DNA from: Streptomyces flaveus
Lineage (GTDB): Bacteria > Actinomycetota > Actinomycetes > Streptomycetales > Streptomycetaceae
DNA length: 64,000 nt
Reading direction: 5' to 3'
Assembly: GCF_014647675.1 (NCBI RefSeq)
Contig: NZ_BMPQ01000001.1
Coordinates: forward strand, 125,349-189,348
The notes under the pieces: generated by a model
The model's input: the letters and a program-made list of their open reading frames with translations, nothing else
Databases searched by the model: none
Told to the model about the DNA's origin: nothing
Shown here: in pieces, positions 1-11,800 of the stretch
Layout: every line of letters begins with the position of its first letter
Position numbering within the stretch: position 1 is the stretch's first letter
Made by a program: the position numbers and the translations under genes

Positions 1-207
1 GGCCTCACCACCGGGCAGCCGCTCCTCGATCTTGGCGGCCTGGGTGGAGTCGGCACTGGCCGGCAGATAGTCGACGGCACGGTCACGCTGGACGTCGCCG
101 AGTTTCGAGGCGAACGGCGAGGCGATCGCCAGCACGGCGATCCACAGCCCGAGCACCAGCCAGGGCACGGCACGTCGCCGCCATACGGATGTCCTTGCGG
201 CCCCCAT
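1..207 (-). CDS. MMPL family transporter, N-terminal fragment (runs off the window)
   Basis: Only the first 69 codons lie in the window. The protein starts MGAARTSVWRRRAVPWLVLG, a short basic segment followed by one hydrophobic helix (about residues 14-33, VPWLVLGLWIAVLAIASPFA). An extracytoplasmic stretch follows that contains LPASADSTQAAKIEERLPGG. This N-terminus is typical of actinobacterial MMPL/RND transporters (the ActII-3/MmpL type), which export lipids, polyketides or drugs. The ATG is preceded by a strong GGAGGGAGG ribosome site. Substrate cannot be inferred because the body of the gene is outside the window. Confidence 0.75.
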   Translation of the reverse strand, partial: MGAARTSVWRRRAVPWLVLGLWIAVLAIASPFASKLGDVQRDRAVDYLPASADSTQAAKIEERLPGGEA

Positions 208-359
208 GACGGGCCTCCCTCCGGTCGGGGTGTCTGGGTCGTTCTCCAGACTCCCGGCGGAAGGGGGGTGATTCGTCGCGCGTCAGGGCGACTTCGGGGG
301 TACTGCCGGGGGTGACTCAGGGGGCGGATTACTCCCCGGGGAGTACCGCGGACGCGGCA

Positions 360-407
360 GTCACGACGGCGTACGCACCATCTGGCTTAGGTCACGACGG
401 CGTACGC
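360..407. repeat. 17-bp direct repeat, 31-bp period, at the 3' end of the TerB gene
   Basis: GTCACGACGGCGTACGC occurs at 360-376 and again at 391-407. The second copy contains the TGA stop of the minus-strand zinc-ribbon/TerB gene, so the first copy looks like a small duplication of that gene's 3' end. Confidence 0.7.
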
Positions 408-1102
408 GCCGCAGCCAGCAGCCGCGTCACATCGTCCGCGCAGATCGTCAGCGCCGCGCCCACCGTCGCGAGGGCATCGCGTTCGGCGGGGGTGTACGGG
501 CCGTCGGCGAGGGCGATTCGAGCGCCCTGGAGGAGGATCGACTCGCGGCCGGTGGGGGCGAGGTGCGGGGCCAGCGGGTCCAGTGCCTCGTGGAGCTCTA
601 TGGCCAGGCCCGGTCCGCAGGGTCCGGCGTGGACGCGGCCGGTGTCGGCGGCGAGGGCTTCGACGAGCGCGGCGAGCTGGTCCTCGGTGCAGTCTTCGAA
701 GCCGGCCGCGCGTACGGCGTCGGCGGCCGTCTCCAGGGACGTACGGGAGCAGGTGCCGCCCGCGGCCAGGATCGCGAGCGCGACGGTGTGGACGGCGTCG
801 CGCAGCATCGCGGAGAAGCGGGTGGTGGTGGGGTGGTCGAGGACGTCCGCGCCGAAGTGGTCGTGGCAGGCGGCGCACTCCACGACGGGCCCGGTGGCGC
901 CGCGCGGCAGGACCGGCATGCCGAGCAGGGTGAAGCGGCGGCGGCCCGCGAGGCGCTGGTAGTTGCGGTCGCCTCCGCAGCCGGGGCAGAAGAACTCGCC
1001 GTCGCCGACGGCGGCCCACGCGGTACGGGTCCCCAGGACGCGGGAAACGCCGAGCGCGCGAGCGCGGACAAACCGGCCGTTTCGTCCCCATCCTGGCAGC
1101 AC
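392..1102 (-). CDS. Zinc-ribbon/TerB-like (tellurite resistance) domain protein
   Basis: 236 aa. The N-terminal third carries two CxxC knuckles (FFCPGCGGDRNYQ and VVECAACHDHFG), which make a zinc ribbon. The remainder is a helical TerB-like domain (about residues 95-230) of the sort found in tellurite-resistance and stress proteins. No membrane segment is visible. The GTG start is chosen because GGAGGT lies 5 nt upstream. A longer open frame exists but has no ribosome site. The gene lies downstream of leuA on the same strand, separated from it by a hairpin. The TerB assignment is from overall resemblance; a role in tellurite resistance itself is not implied. Confidence 0.7.
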   Translation of the reverse strand: MLPGWGRNGRFVRARALGVSRVLGTRTAWAAVGDGEFFCPGCGGDRNYQRLAGRRRFTLLGMPVLPRGATGPVVECAACHDHFGADVLDHPTTTRFSAMLRDAVHTVALAILAAGGTCSRTSLETAADAVRAAGFEDCTEDQLAALVEALAADTGRVHAGPCGPGLAIELHEALDPLAPHLAPTGRESILLQGARIALADGPYTPAERDALATVGAALTICADDVTRLLAAARTPS

Positions 1103-1222
1103 GTCGCACCTCCCTGACCTCGCGGCACCATCGCCGCGCTGGCGTGATGTTAGCCACATCGTCGACTCGGAGTCAGTACCCCGTACGAGGTCACTGTGCG
1201 ACATGGCCGGTTATCGCGCGGC

Positions 1223-1253
1223 GGCCCCGCCCGCCGAAGTGGCGGACGGGGCC
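1223..1253 (-). terminator. GC-rich hairpin downstream of leuA
   Basis: GGCCCCGCCCGCC and GGCGGACGGGGCC form a nearly perfect stem round a GAAGT loop, 22 nt past the leuA stop. There is no clear U-run, as is common for Streptomyces terminators. Confidence 0.6.
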
Positions 1254-1275
1254 GGAGAAAGGCAGGTGAACGGGC

Positions 1276-3125
<1,850 letters not shown>

Positions 3126-3233
3126 GATGCGAGGAATGCTAGCGGAGGCCGACTCCGAGCGAGGGTTCGTATCAGTATGCGGGACCGGAAGACGTACCAC
3201 ACAAAAGGTGCACAAGGTCACAGAGTCCCGCTG

Positions 3234-3290
3234 AAGCGCGCCCCTTTTAGGGGCGCGGGGAACTGCGCGACCAGCCACAACGGACCCACA
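3234..3290. repeat. Dispersed Streptomyces intergenic repeat, short copy
   Basis: Contains the palindrome GCGCCCC-TTTTA-GGGGCGC followed by GGGGAACTGCGCGACCAGCCAC. The same blocks recur at about 31.9, 42.1, 47.4 and 55.9 kb. It lies between the leuA leader and the M4 protease. Confidence 0.7.
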
Positions 3291-3392
3291 CCCGTAACAC
3301 AACACCCGACCCCCACGGCGCCAAATCCCCACATTTCATCAATCATGGTTGCGCCTGGTGACACCAAAAACACTCAGTGCAAAGGTGCGGTC

Positions 3393-4460
3393 ATGACCGC
3401 GAACCGTGGCTTCGAGCCCACCTTCTGCACCATCGTGCCGCCCCACGTCCTCGACACCCTCGCCCGGTCCGATGACCCCGCCCTCGCGGGCCCCGCCCGC
3501 CGCACCTTGGAGCGCGACGCCCTGGAGCGCACCCACCGCCGCCTGACCACGGTCATCGGCGCACCCACCCTCGCCCCGCCGGAGGCCCTCGCCGACCAGC
3601 CGAACCGCACGATCCACGACGCCAGGCACAAGCAGGACCTGCCCGGCAAAAAGGTGCGTGGCGAGGGCGACAAGCCCGGCAAGGACGCCACGGTCAACCG
3701 CGCGTACGCCGGCCTCGGCGCGACCTTCGACCTGTTCCTGAAGGCGTACGAGCGCAACTCGATCAACGGCGAGGGCCTGCCGCTCAACGCGACCGTGCAC
3801 TTCGGCGAGGACTACAACAACGCCTTCTGGAACGGCGAACAGATGGTCTTCGGCGACGGTGACGGCGAGATCTTCCTCGACTTCACGATCCCCGTCGACG
3901 TCATCGGCCATGAACTCGCCCACGGCGTCACGCAGTACACCGCGAACCTCACCTACTTCGGCCAGCCGGGCGCCCTGAACGAGTCGATGTCGGACGTGTT
4001 CGGCGCGCTGATCAAGCAGTACACGCTCGGCCAGAGTGCCGCCGACGCCGACTGGCTGATCGGCGCGGGCCTGCTCGCGCCGCGCGTCACCGGCAAGGCG
4101 CTGCGCTCCATGAAGGAGCCGGGCACGGCGTACGACGACGACGTCCTCGGCAAGGACCCGCAGCCCGCGACGATGGACGACTACGTGCAGACGGGCCGCG
4201 ACAACGGCGGCGTCCACATCAACTCCGGCATCCCCAACCACGCCTTCTACCTCACCGCGACCGCCCTCGGCGGCAACGCCTGGGAGCGTGCGGGGCAGAT
4301 CTGGTACGACGTACTGACCGGCGGCGAGCTGGACTCCGAGGCGAACTTCTCCGACTTCGCGAACCTGACCCTGGCGCAGGCCCGTGCCACGTACGGCGAG
4401 GGTGAGGAACTCCAGGCCGTCACGAAGGCGTGGGAGCAGGTCGGGGTGCTCACGGCCTGA
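3393..4460 (+). CDS. M4 (thermolysin-family) metalloprotease, protealysin type
   Basis: 355 aa. The zinc motif is HELAH at residues 173-177, the third ligand lies in GALNESMSD (Glu197), and the transition-state His275 is in GGVHINSG. All catalytic elements of M4 are present. There is no signal peptide. The N-terminus (about 50 aa) carries CTIVPPHVLDTLA, resembling the short PP-motif propeptide of protealysin rather than the long thermolysin propeptide, so the enzyme is probably made as a cytoplasmic zymogen. ATG 3393 is chosen because AAAGGTG precedes it; an upstream open frame runs through a repeat and is not believed. A likely inhibitor gene follows 63 nt downstream. Confidence 0.92.
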   Translation: MTANRGFEPTFCTIVPPHVLDTLARSDDPALAGPARRTLERDALERTHRRLTTVIGAPTLAPPEALADQPNRTIHDARHKQDLPGKKVRGEGDKPGKDATVNRAYAGLGATFDLFLKAYERNSINGEGLPLNATVHFGEDYNNAFWNGEQMVFGDGDGEIFLDFTIPVDVIGHELAHGVTQYTANLTYFGQPGALNESMSDVFGALIKQYTLGQSAADADWLIGAGLLAPRVTGKALRSMKEPGTAYDDDVLGKDPQPATMDDYVQTGRDNGGVHINSGIPNHAFYLTATALGGNAWERAGQIWYDVLTGGELDSEANFSDFANLTLAQARATYGEGEELQAVTKAWEQVGVLTA

Positions 4461-4523
4461 GCGCGGGACACGGGGCGCGGACCCGGAGTGGCCGGGCGGG
4501 CGCTTTCGTACTAGACAGGAAGC

Positions 4524-4790
4524 ATGCGTATCCAGGTGAAGCGCACAGGCGGATTCGCGGGCATCGACCGTCACGCCTCGGTGGAGACGGCGGGGCGGGC
4601 CGATGCCCAGGAGTGGCACGACTTGGCGAAGCAGGCCGTCGCCGCCGGCCGTCAGACACCCCCGATCGGGGTTCCGGACGGCTTCAGTTATCAGATCACC
4701 GTCGACGGAAAGACGGTGTACTGCTCGGATCCCCGCTTGACGGAGGAGCAACGGAAGCTGATTTCATGGGTGTTGAAGGAGGGCGCGTAA
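4524..4790 (+). CDS. Emfourin-like protease inhibitor
   Basis: 88 aa, starting MRIQVKRTGGFAGIDR and ending ISWVLKEGA. The opening beta-strand motif VKRTGGFAGI and the LTEEQRKLISWV helix match the emfourin family. These are small cytoplasmic proteins found beside protealysin-like M4 proteases; the Serratia member is a potent inhibitor of its partner. No signal peptide is present, in agreement with a cytosolic partner. The gene follows the M4 protease in the same direction after 63 nt and is preceded by AGGAAGC. Family assignment rests on sequence resemblance plus the diagnostic neighbour. Confidence 0.8.
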   Translation: MRIQVKRTGGFAGIDRHASVETAGRADAQEWHDLAKQAVAAGRQTPPIGVPDGFSYQITVDGKTVYCSDPRLTEEQRKLISWVLKEGA

Positions 4791-4848
4791 CGGGCAGTTC
4801 ACGCCGGACTGTTGACTTCTGTTACCGCCGGTAAGGATGATCCGGTGC

Positions 4849-6183
4849 ATGGCGAGTGATGCGCGCGGCGCGACCAACCCCGTCCCCCAGTTCCCGGATG
4901 GCTTCCTCTGGGGCGTATCCACCTCTGCCCACCAGATCGAGGGTGCCGCGGACAAGCGCGAGCCCTCCGTGTGGGACGCCTTCACGGAAGAGCCGGGGCG
5001 GATCAAGGACGGCTCGACGGCCGCGGTGGCCTGCGACCACTACCACCGCTACCCCGAGGACGTCGCACTCCTGCACGACCTGGGCGTGGGCGCGTACCGC
5101 TTCTCGATCTCCTGGCCCCGTGTGCTCTCCCCCGGCGGCCTCGATTTCTACGACCGGCTGGTGGACGAGCTGGTGGCGGCGGGCATACGACCCGTTCCGA
5201 CGCTCTTCCACTGGGATCTGCCGCTCGCCGTGGACAAGGAAGGCGGCTGGCTGAACCGGGACACCGCCGAGCGTTTCGCCGAGTACGCCGCCGTCGTCGC
5301 CGAACGCCTCGGTGACCGGATCACCAAGTGGATCACCCTCAACGAGCCCGCCGAACACACCCTGCTGGGCCACGCCCTCGGCACCCACGCACCCGGCAAG
5401 CAACTGATGTTCGACGCCCTCCCCGCCGCCCACCACCAGCTGTTGGCCCATGGCCTGGCCGTACGGGCCCTGCGCGCGGCCGGAGTCACGGACATCGGGA
5501 TCGCCAACTCGCACGGCCCGACGTGGCCCGCGTCCGACGAGGCAGCCGATGTGGAGGCCGCCGGTTTCTACGACCTGCTCCTCAACCGGCTGTTCGCCGA
5601 CCCTGTCCTGCTGGGCCAGTACCCGGAAGGACTGGGCGAGTTGATGCCCGGGGACGTCGACGCCGACCTGAAGGTGATCGCCGAGCCGCTGGACTGGTAC
5701 GGCATCAACTACTACGCACCGACCAGGGTGGGTGCACCTCAGGGCGCCGACATCCAGTTCGGCGGCTTCACGCTTCCGGCCGAACTGCCCTTCTCCGTAA
5801 GGGAGATCGAGGGGTATCCGGTCACCGACTTCGGCTGGCCCGTGGCCCCGGAAGGGCTGACGGAGCTGCTGACCAGCTTCCGTGACCGCTACGGCGACCG
5901 CCTCCCGCCCATCGTCATCACCGAGAACGGCTGCTCGTACGAGGGGATCGACGACCAGGAGCGGATCGCGTTCCTGGACGGCCATCTCCGGGCGCTGCAC
6001 CGGGCGTTGGAGGCGGGCGTCGACGTACGCGGGTACTTCGTGTGGTCGCTGCTGGACAACTTCGAGTGGGCGGAAGGCTACGCACGCCGGTTCGGGCTGG
6101 TGCACGTGGACTTCGACACGCTGGAGCGGACACCGAAGGCGTCGTACGGGTGGCTGCGGGACGTACTGCGCACACAGCCCTGA
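4849..6183 (+). CDS. Glycoside hydrolase family 1 beta-glucosidase
   Basis: 444 aa. It hydrolyses terminal beta-glucosides such as cellobiose by the retaining mechanism. The GH1 opening FPDGFLWGVSTSAHQIEGA is at about residues 14-32, the acid/base Glu sits in ITLNEPAEH and the nucleophile Glu in IVITENGCSY. The end (DNFEWAEGYARRFGLVHVDF) is intact and the length is normal. No signal peptide is seen, so it is probably intracellular. The start is ambiguous: ATG 4849 has AAGG 11 nt upstream, whereas ATG 4837 would overlap its own ribosome site. No sugar transporter or LacI regulator is adjacent. Confidence 0.93.
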   Translation: MASDARGATNPVPQFPDGFLWGVSTSAHQIEGAADKREPSVWDAFTEEPGRIKDGSTAAVACDHYHRYPEDVALLHDLGVGAYRFSISWPRVLSPGGLDFYDRLVDELVAAGIRPVPTLFHWDLPLAVDKEGGWLNRDTAERFAEYAAVVAERLGDRITKWITLNEPAEHTLLGHALGTHAPGKQLMFDALPAAHHQLLAHGLAVRALRAAGVTDIGIANSHGPTWPASDEAADVEAAGFYDLLLNRLFADPVLLGQYPEGLGELMPGDVDADLKVIAEPLDWYGINYYAPTRVGAPQGADIQFGGFTLPAELPFSVREIEGYPVTDFGWPVAPEGLTELLTSFRDRYGDRLPPIVITENGCSYEGIDDQERIAFLDGHLRALHRALEAGVDVRGYFVWSLLDNFEWAEGYARRFGLVHVDFDTLERTPKASYGWLRDVLRTQP

Positions 6184-6412
6184 GACAGAGCCCGTTTTCG
6201 GGCAATCGTCGACTTCCTTCGGCCACTTCCTCCAACCCTCGGAAGAATCACTTCCGCATCTCTTGCCAACACGCGCCACTCAGGCCTCAATAGACCTCGG
6301 CTCTTTCCGACGGACCGTCAGATCTGACACCCGCGCAGCATTTCGCGCCCCACCCGTGGGCGGTCCGTCAACCGTTCCCACATGGCAACTCCCCACCAAG
6401 GAAAGGGAATTC

Positions 6413-6889
6413 ATGAGACGCAAGCGGATCGGAATCGGAGCGGCCGTCGCGGCCGGCACCCTCGCAATGACCGGCTTCGTCCTGGCCCCCAGCGCCGCCG
6501 CGGTGGTCCCGCAGTCGGCGACCATCAACGCGGAATGCAGCCTCCTCGGCGGCGGCGAGGCCACCCTCACCGCCACGCAGGACGGCACCTCCGCCACCAT
6601 CACCGTCAGCTCCACCGAGATCACCTCGCCGATCGCCCTCGGCGAGGACTCCATCCAGGCCTCGCTCACCCTGGTGAAGGCGAGCGGCGGCACCACCACG
6701 TTCACCGGCACCGAGAACCCCGCGATAGCCGCCGGTGAGGGGGTCACCGTCGGGCCCCTGACCGGCACGGTCGCCGCCGGGGACAGCCTTGAGACGTTCG
6801 GCGGCTCCCTGGACCTGACGGTCATCGGGATCGGCATCACGTGCACCGCCCAGGCACCGCAGTCGCCCGGCCCGTTCGTGTTCGAGTAA
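6413..6889 (+). CDS. Small secreted protein of unknown function
   Basis: 158 aa. The N-terminus MRRKRIGIGAAVAAGTLAMT is a classical Sec signal peptide with likely cleavage after APSAAA, leaving about 128 residues. The mature part is rich in Thr, Gly, Ser and Ala with alternating beta-like segments. It has only two cysteines, one near each end (NAEC and GITC), suggesting one disulfide clamping a beta-sandwich. The ribosome site GGAAAGGGAA is strong. I do not recognise the family. It is followed by a perfect 13-bp hairpin and stands alone between the beta-glucosidase and the PII gene. Confidence 0.75.
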   Translation: MRRKRIGIGAAVAAGTLAMTGFVLAPSAAAVVPQSATINAECSLLGGGEATLTATQDGTSATITVSSTEITSPIALGEDSIQASLTLVKASGGTTTFTGTENPAIAAGEGVTVGPLTGTVAAGDSLETFGGSLDLTVIGIGITCTAQAPQSPGPFVFE

Positions 6890-6940
6890 ACCCAAGCCCC
6901 ACAGCAAGTTACGTACGCCCCGCACAACTCCGTACGTGGT

Positions 6941-6974
6941 GATCGGTGCCGTCCGCGCGCAGACGGCACCGATC
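6941..6974. terminator. Bidirectional terminator between the secreted protein and PII genes
   Basis: A perfect 13-bp stem (GATCGGTGCCGTC / GACGGCACCGATC) with an 8-nt loop lies between two convergent genes, so it can serve both. Confidence 0.8.
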
Positions 6975-7003
6975 AGCCGGCGAGATGCCGATGACGCGGC
7001 GCC

Positions 7004-8427
<1,424 letters not shown>

Positions 8428-8478
8428 GGGCGGAGCCCTTGGCCTCGGGAAGGGGCGGGCTTGGGGGAGGAAAACCCC

Positions 8479-8826
8479 TCACCCAGCCGTCGCCGACACC
8501 CGCACCGCCCCGTCCACCCCCGCCAGCAACACCGGCGTAGAGGCCCCGCCAAGGTCCCGCACAGCCGCAAGGTCGCCGTCCGCCAAGGACTCCGCCTCGC
8601 TCACCACCGCCGCCGCCTCCAGCGACTTCGCCCCCGACGCCACGGCCATGGCGACCGCAGTCTGCAGGGCACTGAGCCGCAGGGAGTCCAGGGCAACGGT
8701 TCCGGCGACGTACGTACGGCCGGTCTCGTCCCGTACGGCCGCCCCCTCGGGCACACCGTTGCGCGCCCGCGCGGAACGGGCCAGGGTGACGATCTTGCGG
8801 TCCTCGGGATCAAGGGTGTCGGTCAT
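8479..8826 (-). CDS. Cytidine deaminase-fold protein lacking zinc ligands
   Basis: 115 aa. The frame aligns by eye with the small tetrameric cytidine deaminases: an Asn/Asp-rich strand, a helix (ALQTAVAMAVASG) where active enzymes have (C/H)AERTA, and AAVVSEAE at the second strand. The protein contains no cysteine and no histidine at all, so the HAE/CAE and PCxxC zinc site is missing and deaminase activity is very unlikely. It starts MTDTLDPEDRKIVTLARSAR and ends close to the convergent era stop. It may be a structural or regulatory remnant conserved beside era. The fold call is from pattern, not from a profile search. Confidence 0.7.
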   Translation of the reverse strand: MTDTLDPEDRKIVTLARSARARNGVPEGAAVRDETGRTYVAGTVALDSLRLSALQTAVAMAVASGAKSLEAAAVVSEAESLADGDLAAVRDLGGASTPVLLAGVDGAVRVSATAG

Positions 8827-8867
8827 GCCCTGAGCATACGAAGAGCCGGCAGGACAAGAACGCGCAC

Positions 8868-11800
8868 CTACCCCGCCACGGGATGCACAGCCCTTGCCCA
8901 CCTCGCCCACGCCTCGCCGGACGGCCCGTGCCGGAGGACCACCTCTTCGAGGCGCGGCAAGGCCCGTTGCCCCGCCAACGCGAGCGCTATGGCCACGACG
9001 ACGCCACCCCAGGCGACCGGGCCCAGAGGTGTGCAGCCGAAGAACTGGCTGGGGCCCGGCGTCTGGATCAGGGCGACGAGAGCGGCGGCGGAGCCGAGGG
9101 CCGTGACGCGGACCAGAGGACTGTCGCGGCGGTCGGCCAGGGTCTGGGCGAGCTGCGTACCGACCACGCCGCACAGAGCCATCGTCGTGGAGCGGCGGGC
9201 CGTACCGGGGGTGAAGCGGCCGGCCAGCCAGGCCGCCGTCGCGCCCACGCACGTGGTCAGGGCACGGTGGCGGATCTGGCGGATCAGCGGCGCGCCGAGA
9301 AGCGACGCACCGAGCGGCTCGCTGCCCGGACCGGCGCCGCCTTCCGCCTCCCCGGATGCCGTACGTTCCCCCTCGGCCGGTGTCGTGCCGTCGCCCTCCG
9401 CCGCGGAGGCCTCCTCCTGCGGCGTCACCGCCACCGCCATCGCCGGGAACAGGTCTGTGAACAGGTTCACCAGCAGCATCTGGCGGGTGGAGAGCGGGGC
9501 CGCGCCCGAGAGGAGGGTTCCGAGGACGCCGAAGCCGACCTCTCCCGCGTTGCCGCCGATCAGGATGGCGATGGCGTCGGCGACGCCGTGCCACAGCGCA
9601 CGGCCTTCGGTGACCGCCTCGATGAGGACCGTGAGGTCGTCGTCGGTGAGGACGATGTCGGCCGCGTTGCGTGCGGCCGCCGAGCCACGGGCGCTGATGC
9701 CCACGCCGACGTCGGCGGCGCGGATGGCCGCGGCATCGTTGGCGCCGTCCCCGACCATCCCGACCACCCGGCCCGCGTCCCGCAACGCCTCGACGACCTG
9801 GAGCTTCTGCTCGGGTGCGACACGGGCCACCACACTCGCGTCGCGCAGCATCCGGGACCGTGCCGACCGGTCCGCGGCCGCCAGTTCGTCGCCCGTGACC
9901 ACGGTCGTGTCGTCCGGCCAGCCCAGGTCGGCGGCGATCGCCCGGGCGGTCTGCGGGTGGTCGCCGGTCAGCATGACGGGTCGTACGCCCGCCTGCCGCA
10001 GACCGTGTACGAGGGCGGTGGACGTGTCGCGCGCCACGTCCGCCAGCGCGAGCAGGCCGGTGAACTCCAGCTCGGCAAGGGGCTCTTCGAGTACGTCCGT
10101 CGCCTCCTCGTCCTCCGCCAGCGGGCGCCCGGCCACCGCGAGGACCCGCAGTCCGTCGCGGGCCAGCGACTGCGCCGCCTCGGACGCATGGCCGGGGAGG
10201 TCGCGGCACGCGGGCAGGACGGTCTCCGGGGCGCCCTTGACCACGAGCACCGGTGAGCCGTCCGCGGCCCGGCCGACGGCGGCGGCGTACCCGCGGGCGG
10301 CCTCGAACGGGCGGCCCTCGGTCTGCGTCCACTCCGGATCGGGACCGGCCGCGTCCAGGACCGCCTCGTCGGTGGCGTGCGCCGGCCGGGTGGAGTCGCC
10401 GTTCAGGCGCGGGCAGGCACGCGCCGCGTCGCGCAATGTGTGCCCGGACTCCGCCTCGTCCAGGGTGTGGGACATGCCGTCGGCGTCGGTCACCCGCACC
10501 AGCCGCAGCCGGTTCTCGGTCAGGGTGCCCGTCTTGTCGAAACAGATCGTGTCCATGCGGCCCAGCGCCTCCAGCGTGCGCGGGGTGCGGACGAGGACGC
10601 CGCGGCGGCTCAGCCGCCGGGCCGCCGCGAGTTGCGCCACCGTGGCCACCAGCGGCAGGCCTTCGGGGACCGCTGCCACGGCGACCGCCACACCGCCGCT
10701 CACCGCCTGGCGTATCGGCGTGCCGCGCAGCAGCGAAAGACCCGTCACCGCCGCCCCGCCCGCCAGCGTCAACGGCAGCGCCTTGCGGGTGAGTTCCTGC
10801 AGCCTGGCCTGCACGCCGCCGGACGGCGGGGTACGAGCGGCGAGGGAGACCGCACGGGCCGCCTCGGTACGGTCGCCGGTGTCCACCACGACGGCCTGGG
10901 CATGTCCGGCCACCACGGTCGTGCCCTCGAACACCATGCAAACGCGGTCGGGCACAGGAGCTCGCGGAGTCGGGTCCGTCTGCTTGTCCGCAGGCAGGGA
11001 CTCGCCGGTCAGCGCGGACTCGTCCACCTCCAGGCCGTCCTCCCACAGGAGGCGGGCGTCGGCGGGCACGACATCGTCCGCCTGGAGCTCGATCACATCG
11101 CCGGGGACGAGCTTGGCGGCGTCGACGATGTGTGCCTCGGCGGATGTGGCAGGTGCTTCGGCGAACGGGCCGCCCTCCGTCCGGTCCGTCACGCGTGCCT
11201 TCTGTTTCTGCCCCGCGAGCAGCCCGGACAGCGCCCGCTCGGCTCGCAGCCGCTGTACGCCTCCGACCAGCGCGTTCAGGTCGAGCGCGCCCACGACCAG
11301 CAGGGCGTCCACGACGGAGCCGAGGATGGCCGAGGCGGCCGAACCGACCGCCAGCACCGGGGTGAGCGGATCGTCCAGTTCACCGCGCACGGCCCGGGCG
11401 AGCCGTAGCGACCACCGCGCCGGGGCCAGGACGGGATGACGGCCGACGGTGGCCACCGCCTCACGCACCTGGGCGGTCGCCTGCTCGACGGCACTCGGCT
11501 CGGAGTGCGGCTCACGCTCCAGCCGGGACAGGACATCCGACGGTTCCAGCGCATGCCAGGCCACCCGCGGACGGGGGTGCGGGGCCCGGGTCACCGCGAC
11601 GCCGAGCGCCGCTCGCGCCCCGGACAGCAGCGCCACCGCCGCCGCGGCGTCGACCGGTGCATGCCGCAAGCCGGGCAACAACGGCGAGCGGCGTCCCCGC
11701 CCGGACTCGCCGACGGCCACCAGCAGGCCCGACAGCGCGGCGCCCGACCGGGCCAGCGTCTGCGACCTGTGGCCGGTCACGCGGGCAGCCCGCACGGCGG

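Noticed and set aside
8461..11439. 992-codon plus-strand open frame
   Set aside because: Low-complexity Arg/Ser/Ala product, antisense to the P-type ATPase core with its intact DKTGTLT motif.
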